From Diaporthe sp. PMI_573 (Eukaryota; Ascomycota; Sordariomycetes; Diaporthales; Diaporthaceae), in NCBI GenBank assembly GCA_021399435.1, contig JAJTUP010000046.1:1-64000 (forward strand): a stretch of 64,000 nucleotides of DNA, written 5' to 3'. The notes below the pieces were generated by a model, which had not been told where the DNA came from, made no database searches, and was given only the letters and a program-made list of their open reading frames with translations. Numbering within the stretch: position 1 is the first letter of the stretch; each line of letters starts with the position of its first letter. Below are positions 30,546 through 40,919 of this stretch, one piece after another. Both the position numbers and the translations under genes were made by a program.

Positions 30546-31596
30546 CTACCGCCCACCGTAGTCTTGGGATGTGTAGTCGTCAGCTTCGACAAAGCTCTGT
30601 TGATGAGGACGGGAAGGTTGGGCGTCACGGACGTCCTGTGGAGCCGTCTCATCCAACCTCCGGTAAGGCCCGTCTGCTGCACGGGTTTGGGCCTGTGAAT
30701 TGTCGGATCTGCTGCTGTTTCTGCGCGATGAGGATTTTTGCTCCTTGCCGCTGGCCACGGAACCATCAGACGGTGGTGGGCGCGACTTCGCCGCCTCGGA
30801 AGCCCTCTTCCTGTTTTTCTCAAGGATGATATCCAAGGCGCCTCCAATCTGCTTCAGGCGCGCGTCCTTTCCCCAATCAAGAATGTTTCGCACTTGACGG
30901 CGAAAGTTCTTAAAATGCTCTGGGCTCGACAGCAAGAAAGCATCAATCCGTTGGAGAAAATAGTTCAAATCACCTTCCTTCCACGAGATATATAGCTAGG
31001 CAACATTGTTGTCCATAGAAATTGAATAGGATAGGTTGTCGACACTCTGTGCGCTATACTCTCGAAGCGAGGTGTTCAACTGGTCGACAGCGTTGAGGCA
31101 GGCTGCTGAAGCGCCCGCACACTGGTTTGTGCCAACCCAGAGGTCACCTCGCGTACCTCCGGCGGCTTAAGTATATTTACATAGGTTTAGCCCCTCCGTT
31201 CCTAGCGATCATCGCCATGCCCTGCAGAATCAGTGCCTGCAGCGCAATAAATCCTCCAAACGCTGCAAATGCTGCCTCATAACTCTTCGCTTTAATGCCC
31301 ACCACAGCGCCACTAATAGTGGCGGCCGGAATTCCCACAACAAAAATGCGCACCACTCTCATTCCCGCAAGACCGCCATTCTGGGCCCCTCTGCCAGCTT
31401 CAAGATTGTCGGGAGGAACGACAAGACCTCCATGCTGGGCCCCTCCGCCAGCGCCAGGATTAACAGGAGGGTTATTTAGAGAAGGATCCGTCGATATAGG
31501 GATCGACTCGCCGCCTTGTGGTGGGTGGTGGATCTCCTCCGGCTCGGCCTCACACTTCTGGTAGTAGTCCTTCTGGATTTGTTTATCGGGGTACAA
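30546..31596 (-). pseudogene. Broken hypothetical protein with hydrophobic segment
   Basis: Two open stretches seem to belong to one gene. 31596-31177 encodes a Gly/Pro-rich segment and then a hydrophobic region (VVRIFVVGIPAATISGAVVG, then AFAAFGGFIALQALILQG) with one or two likely membrane helices. 31165-30546 encodes NAVDQLNTSLREYSAQSVDN, a TAG stop at about 31000, then NYFLQRIDAFLLSSPEHFKN, QVRNILDWGKDARLKQ and an Arg/Ser-rich tail. The stop sits where a Gln codon would fit. The two stretches differ in frame around 31165-31177, where an intron or an indel is possible. The gene lies at the edge of the AT-rich island and its 5' end runs into it. Family not recognised. Confidence 0.45.
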
Positions 31597-32009
31597 AAAT
31601 TATAGTCCTAACTAATTAAGGCTATACTACTGCCTAGTACCTGAGAGTTAGCATTATTTATTATAGGTTAGATCTAGAGGTTTGGTGTAACTTAATTAAA
31701 TGCCTAAATTTCTTACTAGCTATAATGTATATTTTTAGCAAAGTTACTAGATATATACAAACTTAGAATCTATAATACTAGGCATAGAGGTAGCCTAGAG
31801 TTTAGTTATTAGATACAGTATATATCTTTATTTAGCTTACTAGAAAAACTTAGAGACCTATATTTGGGTTACTAAAGATATAAAGAATTAATAATAAGGT
31901 TACTAGATCTAATAGAATATAATAATGTCAATTAAAATATACCTAGGCAAATGTAACTATAAAATAAGGATTCTATATTTACTAGTAATAAGGTTTTATA
32001 ATATAATAT
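31597..32009. other. Start of AT-rich island, unassigned
   Basis: Composition shifts sharply to AT at about 31600. Short recurring TTACTAG strings occur, but I could not assign an element family. It is probably RIP-bleached repeat DNA. Confidence 0.5.
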
Positions 32010-32534
32010 TGTTAAACGGAAACGCTTAAATTTGGCGTGGGCCCTTTATGTAAGGAGTTACTCTAGACTTGGCACTAAACTTTTGGCTATATGCCTATAG
32101 GGCATGCATGCCGGGAGATGAGTTTGGTGGCCGTAAGTCGATTTTTTAGGCTATTATAAGACCCTAACTTTAAATCTCTGTATTCCCCTTATTTCTTACC
32201 CAAAAGCATGTAACGTAGCTTATTAGATAGTCTGATTTCTAAAGTTTATCTATATTTAGTTTGGTTACTGTTAGGGTTAGGGTTGGCTGGTTATTTAAAG
32301 CCAAAGATAGTGGGTCTGAGGGCCGAATTTTCCGGCCTCCTTATCTGCGCACCAGAGCCAACCCACGCGTGCCCAAGGGTGAGACGATGTCGGAGGGACT
32401 GTGAGGAGGGCTGACAGAAGCCCACTCAAATTCAATGCAAAGTTGTCCGAACCACTCTCAATGGTCCCAACTCGCCTCCAGGCACCCTGCTGCGACCCTG
32501 CCACACACACACTGCTGAAGGCACTGACCTTCAG
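32010..32534 (+). repeat. Repeat A, copy 2
   Basis: Full-length copy starting TGTTAAACGGAAACGCT and ending near CCTTCAGA. It contains the tandem TTAGGG units and the same internal blocks as copy 1. It abuts the 5'-truncated Gypsy element on its right, so it may be an insertion that removed or separated the upstream half of that element. Confidence 0.8.
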
Positions 32535-32545
32535 AATAATAACTG

Positions 32546-35007
32546 GCTCTAATACTTTAATTAAACGTTGACCTTAAATAGATAAATAAACTCAAGACAG
32601 CTTACTAACAACTCTTTAAGCAAGGAAAAGAAAGAATAGTAAAAGACAAAAAAATGCTTTACTAAAGGAAAAAGCTCTTTATACTAGAAGAATTACGCCC
32701 CAAACTTATTACGTATATCTATAGTATACTAGTATATAGACACCAAGGAATTACGGTAATAATTAAACGGCTATAACAATACTATGGTTTTCTTAGAATA
32801 AAGAAAGAAGTCTAAATAGATATTTAGAATTACAATATATACTGTAAAAGCAAGACTATATAATATAAGCCCTATAGCCTACTATAGCCTTTGCCAATAC
32901 CTAATAAACTATAGTAATCTATTAGTTTCAACTTTATTATCAAACTATTAGTATTTAAAAAACTTATAACAAGAGTATATTATAACAGTATCCTAATTAT
33001 ACTAGACAGATTTACTAAGTATGCCTACTTCTTGCCCTATAAGAAAGCAAGCAGTGTAGATAAACTTATATACGCCTTTTTATAAATAATTATTAGCAAT
33101 TACGGTACGCTATAAGAAATTATCTTAGACAGAGAAACAGTATTTACCTTAAACTTTTGGCAATTACTTATAAGACAACTTAGCGCAAAATTAAAGCTAT
33201 TTATAGCTTTTTACCCCTAGATAGATAGGCAAACCAAAAGACTAAATTAAATTCTAGAATAATATCTTTATAGTTACATTAACTATAAACAAGACAATTA
33301 GATATAACTGCTACCTATAGCACAGTTTGCCTATAATAGTGTAGATATAGGCATAATAAAGGTATCACCCTTCTATACAAACTACGGCTATAAACTAAAA
33401 GCCTATAGAAAACTAATCTTGGGGCTAAAAGTATAATTGGCCACTAAAAGGGCGATTAAAATTTAAAATCTATAGAAGAAGCTTTGGCAAAAACTACTCT
33501 TTATACAAGAAAGAATAACAACTTATACCAACAAGAAAAAGTTAAAGAAACCAACTTTAAAAAAAGAAAATAGAGTCTATCTATTCTGTAAAAACATTAA
33601 AACCAAAAACCTAAACAATAAATTAGACTACAAGAAGATTAAATTATTTAAGACTAAAAAGAAACTATTAGATACTAACTTTAGACTCTAATTACCAATA
33701 AAGAAATAGATATACCCGGTCTTTTATATATTACTTCTAAAACTAGCACCAGCTAATGCATAACTTAAAATATAGATTAAACTTAAAAACAATAAAAAAG
33801 AATAGAAAATTAAGAGAATTTTGGATTTTAAAATATATAATACCGACACTAAATACCTGTTTAAATAGAAAGGCTATAATAATAAAAACAATATCTAGAA
33901 ACCTCTTAAAAACCTAGCAAACTACTAACAGGTACTCTAGAATTACCAAATAACTACAAGAAAAAATCTATATCAGCTCCTTCTATTACAGAACCCCAGT
34001 TTATAACATTAAAAGCTTCGCTAGACTATAGATATAAGGCAGACTTAAAAGCTTTGGCCAAGAAATAATTAAGCTCCCCCTCTTCTAACTATTCTACAGC
34101 CTCTAGCTTATCTAATAACTAAAACCTATAATAAATTATTTTACAACCTTAAAAAGACACCTCTTAATACTACTGCCTTAACCGGCCTAGATAGGCTAAA
34201 TGCTTATTTATCTCCTACTGTTAACCTAGTAAAGCTTTCTATACAGCATAAAGCCGCTTCTAGGCTAACTAAAGCCTGCTCTTTGCCGCTTTCTCTTTAC
34301 GCTTAATATGTCATTTTTTATTAACAAGGCACTAAACTAAGTGGCAAGTAAGCCAAGGAAAACAATATAGAAACCTAAAGAAAATAAACCAGAGTTTAAA
34401 GATAAGCTGGTACCATTATAGAAATAACCTCTCTAGATACATACCGCATAATAAAAATAGCCCTCGGCTATTTTATACAACTACCCCTTTAATTTACAAG
34501 AAAAATAAGGCATAGCTTTAAAACCAGTCTCCTTAATTAATAAAGGAAATACTTAACGTTGCTTAGTTTTATATAAAGAACAAGATTTAGAAATACGCCC
34601 TAATATATTATCAGCACGGTTAGAATATAAAGGAAAACGGAGATATATAAAAATATAATAGAGAGAGAAACTTACAAATAAATCTTTAGGGACAAAGAAG
34701 CATAAAGGAGGGGAATAATATTACAACCCTAACAGAAATAGGACCAATAGTTGGTTTTAACCTAGAATAGTTTTACTCAGCCTATAGAATAGGCCAGACA
34801 AAAGGCACGGCAGGCATAGCCCTAGTAGCATGTAATTAAAGAGATCTCTTATATAAACAGGATTACTGGGATTACCAGGCCTTGGCAGTAAGCTCCAGTA
34901 AGCCAACACTATAGATTATTCCGGATTATCTAGATTACTAGTAATCTAGCAGTAAGCCAAGTAAGCCAGCCTAAAGAGATAGACTATATAGAATCAGAGT
35001 TGTGACA
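32546..35007 (+). mobile_element. Chromodomain Gypsy element 1, 5'-truncated
   Basis: The 3' part of a Ty3/Gypsy chromovirus. It contains the end of pol, a non-coding or accessory stretch, a purine-rich tract (AAAGGAGGGGAATAA, about 34705) and a 289-bp 3' LTR at 34719-35007. The LTR ends form an inverted pair (TATTACAAC at the left, GTTGTGACA at the right). The 5' LTR, gag, protease and reverse transcriptase are missing. It is heavily mutated C to T and G to A. Confidence 0.8.
32580..33970 (+). pseudogene. Gypsy 1 pol remnant: zinc finger, integrase, chromodomain
   Basis: With TAG/TAA read as mutated Gln, one long frame emerges. In order: the integrase H2C2 segment (YRHQGITVIIKRLQQYYGF near 32740, Cys near 32850), the catalytic core (DRFTKYAYFLPYKKASSV near 33010-33050, D of LDRETVF near 33130, FYPQIDRQTKRLNQ near 33220) and a C-terminal chromodomain (KRILDFKIYNTDTKYLFKQK, then GYNNKNNIQKPLKNL, about 33810-33920). 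The chromodomain guides insertion toward modified histone tails in this clade. Dozens of stops make it inactive. The weaker matching tail continues to about 34690. Confidence 0.85.
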
Positions 35008-35394
35008 AAATATATACATTTTAGATATACACTTTTTTAAAACCTTAATAACTTCTTAAATAATAATTTTAAAGCTTAAGTAATATAAGAAACCCTAATT
35101 TAAATACTCTAAAGGAATTTAATATATAGTTTTTTTAGGGTTAGGGGTAAGGTAAAGAGGTTTTTACAGGGGGGTAAAAATTAGGGAAATTTGAAGAGAA
35201 ATATATACAAAATATATACAAATGTTACCCCTGTCTATAGCATTACGTAATAACTCTATCCCTAAGAAAAATATATCATTAGATAGCGCTTCTTTCGAAA
35301 TATAAGATAATGTTATCTTTATAAGTATTAAAAAATCCTAATATATTTTAAAACGTGTTTAAAAAGTTGTATATATTTTGTATATATCGTGTCA
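35003..35394. repeat. Inverted-repeat element candidate
   Basis: The left end TGACAAAATATATAC (35003-35017) and right end GTATATATCGTGTCA (35380-35394) are imperfect inverted copies. Subterminal complementarity extends inward about 40 bp. About 390 bp in total, without coding capacity. The left end overlaps the terminal bases of the Gypsy 1 LTR, so the boundary is uncertain. Confidence 0.4.
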
Positions 35395-35504
35395 ATACTC
35401 TATATAGAATACACTTATTACCAGTAGATAGCATTAGGATAGGACAGTTCTTTAGCAATTAATCTAAGTATTTACCCTAAATAGCTTTCATTAGCTTATA
35501 ATTA
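35395..35504 (+). repeat. LTR-like fragment left of the pogo element
   Basis: CAGTAGATAGC... to ...TTAGCTTATAAT resembles the 40610-40730 part of the Gypsy 2 LTR over about 85 bp. It is cut by the pogo insertion at a TA. The continuation right of the insertion (37832-37880) is shorter and less clear. Confidence 0.45.
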
Positions 35505-37829
35505 ACGTGGTTCACTAGTCAGTAGGTCATACCAGTCAGTAGGATACTTTTGCTAACTTAACCAACTTTTACCAACCCCAGCACCCACCAGGTACCAAAG
35601 GGTTAGTTAAAATTGGCACCAATTAGTACTAACTGCTTTAAATTCCTTATTTTCAATTAATTCGGTTAATTTAGAGGTATGGTAGTGTTATAGTGCTAGT
35701 CTAAAAGTTTAAAGTTTTAGTAGGCGGCTTTGTTTTTAGTATAAATCGCGTCTCCATTTTTCGCGTTAATCTTACATTACTCTACCTACTTAAATATCTA
35801 ATATACTAGAAATTAATAACTATTATGCTAATCTACCTAAAAGAACAGAAAGTCTAACTAGTACTTCATGTAATTAAAAACTCTAAAAAAAATCAAAAGA
35901 AACCCTTAAATATATGCTAGGCTATACATATCTTTAACGTCCCTAGAAGTATGCTCTTTAGGAGGATAAACAACCAATATAACCGCGATAAATTATACAT
36001 CAACTACTATAAACTTGACTAAATCAAAGAGTAAACACTTGTCTAATATATTATTAAGCAAGATATACAAGGATTTCTAATGCAACTTTCTAGTATAGAA
36101 GATATGGCCAACCTCCTACTAGTATCGCGTGATAGTAAGCTGGTTGGTAAAAACTAGGTATAACGTTTTATAGATATATAACTAAGCTTAAAAACAAGAT
36201 TCTCTTAGCCTTATAACTACTAGAGGGCCCTCTGCAAAGATCTAGAGGTTATTAAAAACTAGTTCTAGCTACTTTGCAACATAATAGCTAAGTATAGAAT
36301 TATAGATAACGACTTATATAACTTTAATAAGATAGGCTTTATAATAGATATAATAACTATAGTAATAATTATTATATATACTAATAGACAGGGAAAGGCT
36401 AAATCTATATAGCCTGGAAACCGAAAATAGGTAATAGCTATTAAGTATATTAATGTAAAGGGCTAGTATATCCTGCTATTTATGATTATCCAAAGCGCCT
36501 ACTACCTTGTTAACTAGACTATAGAGTCTAGCTTTCTACCAAGCTAGATTATTAAGCCTACTCCTAATAGGTAGATAGATAACAAGACTAGTCTAAAATA
36601 AATTTAGTACTTTAATAAGTATACAATTAAGCAGATAAAGAGTAAGTACCGGATACTTGTCCTAGATAGATACAAGAGCTATATATTAGTAAAATTCAAG
36701 CAGTACTATAATAATAATAATATTATCCCTATTAGTATACCCCTATACTCATCTTATCTACTTTAGCTATTAGATGTTATATTATTTTCGCCATTAAAGT
36801 ATATATATAGTAATAAGATTAATCTCTTTATCCGGGCATCTATTAACTATATTATTAAGTCTAAGTTCTTTATTATGTTTAAGGCAGCCTATAACAAGGT
36901 CTTTATGGAAGAAAACATAAAATCTAGGTTTAGAGGGGCTGGTATTTCTCCATAGAACCCAGATTCTATGATTTCTAAACTAGATGTCTACCTATAAACT
37001 TTAGTACAATCCCTCCCTATATCACTAATAAAATAGAAATTATAAATACCATCTAACGCTAACTAGACTATCTAGTAATTAAGTTTTATTAAGGGTAGAA
37101 TATCTATACACTAGGATAGCTCTCCTATACTAATTATCCAGGTAGTTAAGAAGTTTATAAAGGGTATACAAGTAATGGCGTATCAGATCACTCTTTTAAA
37201 TAATCAGGTCCATACCTTTAAGAAGGCTAATATTAGGCTTGCTAAGTACCGAAGGGCCAAAAGAAGTCGGGTCTAGCTTAGAGGAGTACTTAGTATTAAG
37301 GATTCCCAAGTAATAATTAAAGAAAAACAAAAGAGAAAGCAGCCAGCTAGTAAAATGGCTAGTAATAGCAAGAAGGTAGTCCACGGCAGACCATCTAAAC
37401 AACAATGTAGCAACTACGGCAAGACTAGGTATAATGTAAGAACTTGTAAGAAAGATGTAGAAGAGTCTAATCATTTAGATTCCAAGTAAATAATAGCACA
37501 TTTTCAAGCAGTCCGCGGCAAACCGCCTAAATAGTTAGTCTAGCTAGTATAGATTAAGGTTAATCCTACATGGCTAAAATGCTTCATTTTAGTAGGAAAG
37601 CCGATTTTCCCACCAAAAGTTGTCCACTTTAGACTAGCACTACAGCAGCACCAACCTCTCCAAATTAACCAAATCAATTAGAAATAAGGAATTTAAAGCA
37701 GTTGGCACCAATTAGTGCCAATTTTAACTAACCCTTTGGCACCTAGTAGGTGCTAGGGTTGGCAAAAGTTAGTTAAGTTAGCAAAAGTGTCCCACTAACT
37801 AGTATGACCCACTAACTAGTAAACCACGT
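35505..37829 (+). mobile_element. pogo/Fot1-type DNA transposon with ~200-bp TIRs
   Basis: A complete element of 2325 bp flanked by TA (35503-35504 and 37830-37831), the target duplication of Tc1/mariner-pogo elements. The ends read ACGTGGTTCACTAGT and, inverted, ACGTGGTTTACTAGT. Inverted similarity continues about 200 bp inward (35505-35707 against 37626-37829), including the GGCACCAATTAGT blocks on both sides. The TIRs enclose one transposase gene on the plus strand. Confidence 0.88.
35812..37489 (+). pseudogene. RIP-mutated pogo transposase
   Basis: Reading through RIP stops, the frame gives the CENP-B-type HTH end (VSRDSKLVGKN at about 36120, then RFIDI and LKTRF). The DDE domain follows: YNFNEIGF with the first acid mutated near 36310, PGNREWVTAIECINAKGWYI with a TAG at one Trp (36410-36470), LVLDRYKSYILVKF near 36660 (second Asp), and LLQLLDVILFSPLKYIY (third Asp, near 36770). 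A basic tail (RKQPASKMASNSKKVVHGRP) and a Cys cluster (CSNYGKTRYNVRTCKK) end at 37489. Many stops make it inactive. It is a different family member from the fragment at 24554. Confidence 0.85.
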
Positions 37830-37884
37830 TATTGTTAGAAACCCTATTGCTTAATTAACTGCCTTGTTACATATCTTGGACATA

Positions 37885-40340
37885 AACCTGATTTCTCGGT
37901 TTAAAGGACCTAGAAAACCTTAATTATTATAACTCCTAGAGCCTATAGACTCTAAAAGTCCTTCTATAGAGCCTACAGGCCCTAATTTAGGGCCTACGGG
38001 CCCTAAAAGGCAGCCAGAATCTACTAGATTTAGCACCAATTTTAGTAGGGAGCTAAGGTATATACTTTTTTAGAGACCTACCGCCTAAAAGGCCCTGAAA
38101 ATTTCAACCAATAAAAGCAAGCACTAGCTATTATGCTACAGGCTATAGGGTATAGCCATTTTCTAGAAAACCCTTTTGTAGCAGATAGCCTAAGTAATAG
38201 CGATTAGGCTATTCTTTTAATACTTTTGAGAGATAGCCTATCTTTAGGCCTATAAGCTGCTATTGCTTGGATCTCAGGCCCTTTAGAAGCCTACAGGCTT
38301 TTAAAAGACCAGTATTTCTACTCTATGGGTCTATAGAGAGACTCGCTGTATAGGGAATTTTACTTTCTATGGTATACTTCTGGCATAAATTTAGCGGAAT
38401 TTAACGCTAGGTTTAATAGCCTATTCTCTAGGCTACGGCTTTTAGGGGCCTAAATAGAGCCTACTGACCTAATAAATCAGTACCTGAGCTCTCTGGAAAA
38501 GGCTTTTCTTTAGTAGGCAGAGCGGCTTAGAGAAACTATCTGTATGCTAAAAGCTACGGGCCAGCCTACTAATAGGCTAAATCTATAGTTTCTTATGGCA
38601 GACATATTAGAAGAGACTAGAAATCTGTCTTCAGCATCTTATTAGGTTGCTAGGTGGGGTAATAAACCTTCTTTAGGCCCTAAAAAGCCTGAAAATCAGC
38701 AGAAAGACTCTAAAAAGGCTGAAGAAAATAAGCTTAATAAGGGATCCAGCGGCTTTAGTAGCAAGAAAAAATCTACTAAGCCGAAATCTGCTAGTGGGGA
38801 GTTCTTTAAAGATTTAGAGGACTATATCTATGCCGTAGGCTATTTAGCCTATAGTGACGAAGAATTAGCTTCTAATAAGAGCTATTCTTTAGGTGATGAG
38901 GCTAGTGATTTAGATAACTTGTCTATAGCCTTAGAGAGCCTCTGTAAGTATTGCTATAGGGGCCTATAGTTAGAAGGGTCCTCTAAAAAGGGCCTTAGGC
39001 CTTCTAAGCCTTTTAAGCCTTTTAGGTTTTTTAGGACTTCTAGGCCTTCTAGAGGGCCTACTGCCCTACTGTATGATATTAGTTCTATAGTATATATAGT
39101 AAATAGCCGTTCTTTATTTACTAATTTAGTGACTACCGGCGATTTTGGGTACCTACAGATAGGTGGGGGTAGGGTTTATCCCTTAGGTAGAGGCGACGCT
39201 GTATTTCAGGTAGTTAGCCTTGAAAACTCAGCCAAGACTAAGCGTCTCGTTCTAAAAGAGGCACTATTTGTGCTTTCTACAGATATAAGCATTTTTAGTG
39301 GTCTTTGACACTATAATGTAGGGGGTTATCTTTCGAGAAAGACCCTCTATAAGGCTAATTAGTAACCGATTATATACCTAGACCCTTTTAAAACGGGATT
39401 TTTTATCCCTTAGAAGGGGGTACAGGCTCTACAAGCCTATTCTACTCAAGCAAATAGTATATATTATATCCCTAGTAGTAGTATGAAAGCTTTGAAGATA
39501 GTGTTGCCCCTTTTTAATAGGGAGGCAGCTAGGGACTATAAAAAAATCCCTATCTTTTAAGAGCCTATTCTAGAAGAATTAGGCCCTTTTGGGTCCTCAA
39601 AAGGCTCTATTGCCTCAGGGTCTAGCCCTGAGATATAGGGTCTTCCGGTACGAGTCTCTCGCACGCCCCCTTCTATAGGTCTTTTGCCCTCTCGGCCAGA
39701 AACGTCTGTAGGAAATAGGGGGGGTAGGGCTACAGAGGACCTAAAAGATCTCCTTTTAGAGGGCCCCTCGCCTTCTAGAAAGGCCACTAAACCTTCTAAA
39801 AGGTCCCCTAAGCTACTTAAACTAGCTTATCTCTGGCATAAGAGATTAGGGCATATTAGCCTTTGTCTACTAAAGAAGACGGCTAAAATTGCCTAAGGGG
39901 TACCTAATTTTAATTCTATTTTAGAAGGGGACTTTCTATACTTAGCTTGCAATAGGGCTAAAGCGGTCCGTAGGCTTAACCATAAGCTTATAGACGATCC
40001 AGAGGGTATATTAGACTCTTTAAAAGGGGACACCTTTTCTATTAAGCCTATGCCTTATAATAAGTGCCCTATTGGGCTACTAATAATAAACAGAAAGTCT
40101 AGATTTCGGTAGCTTTTCCTGCTAAAAAGCCAAAATAAAGACCCTATTATAGATACTATTAAGGGCTTTTTCAGGTCCTTAAAAGCCCTATTTGGGCGGT
40201 ACCTTAAAGGCTTTTATTTTAATAGTAGGAAAAAGATAAATGCTAGCCTACAGGCCTAGCTATAGCACAAAGACATAGAAATTTCTACTAATAGCCCCTA
40301 TATCTACAAGTAAAACGGTCTAATAAAACGCTCTATTAGG
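37885..40340 (+). mobile_element. Copia-type element 1, 5' part (gag to integrase)
   Basis: Moderately mutated Ty1/Copia polyprotein. Seen in order: a gag-like helical region (38100-38560: NQQKQALAIMLQAIGY, LKDQYFYSMGL, NLAEFNARFNSLFSRL), a Ser/Lys-rich stretch, a protease remnant (YIVNSRSLFTNLV near 39105, where Asp-Ser-Gly is expected), the GAG-pre-integrase signature LAYLWHKRLGHISLCLLKKT (39820-39880) and the integrase core to 40340. Stops are TAG at Trp or Gln positions. The integrase frame runs directly into the 5-bp target site of Gypsy 2 and resumes on its far side at 55434. No convincing 5' LTR is identified. Confidence 0.85.
40336..40340. repeat. Target site duplication TTAGG, left
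   Basis: TTAGG directly precedes the Gypsy 2 5' LTR; the same five bases follow the 3' LTR at 55429-55433. Removing the element and one copy restores an open Copia integrase frame. Confidence 0.93.
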
Positions 40341-40835
40341 TGTTATAAACCAACATGTTAGCACTAGGAAACCCATTTGATTAACCCCAACCACCCAGAC
40401 CAGATGCTACAATATTAGCTTAACGGTACTAGCCAGCAAAAGTCACAGAATTAACCAGACACCAGGGTTAGGATTAGACACCCAGAGGGCCAGGGTAGAC
40501 CAACGGAACCGCCAGTAGTCCTAATAATGCAGGAGAGGACCGCAATAAACGCCAGTAGTCTAGACAATCCAATAACTAGGACGGATAAAGAGTCGAAATA
40601 TATAAAGACATAGTTATCACCATAGTAGATAGCTTTTATAAAACAGACTCTTTAGTCGTTAATCTAAGTATTTAGTCTAACCATTAAATAGCCTTATAGC
40701 TAGTAATTATACTACCGTAAAAACAAACCGTGCCTTATATACTAAAAGATTAAAAGTCATCTCTACGCCATACTATTAATATAAACCCTACAGGTTACCT
40801 ACTAAACCCTATAAAAATTTAGTATAATTATAATA
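40341..40835 (+). repeat. Gypsy 2 5' LTR
   Basis: 495 bp, TGTTATAAACCAAC... to ...AATTATAATA. Direct copy at 54934. Internal GTCGTTAATCTAAGTATTTA and CCCTACAGGTTACCTACTAA blocks are shared. Confidence 0.9.
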
Positions 40836-40919
40836 TTTTAACGACTCTTGTTTAAAATAACTATATAGCTACCAACTATATAATACCAAGATATAATAGT
40901 ACCTTAGACTCTAGCCTTC

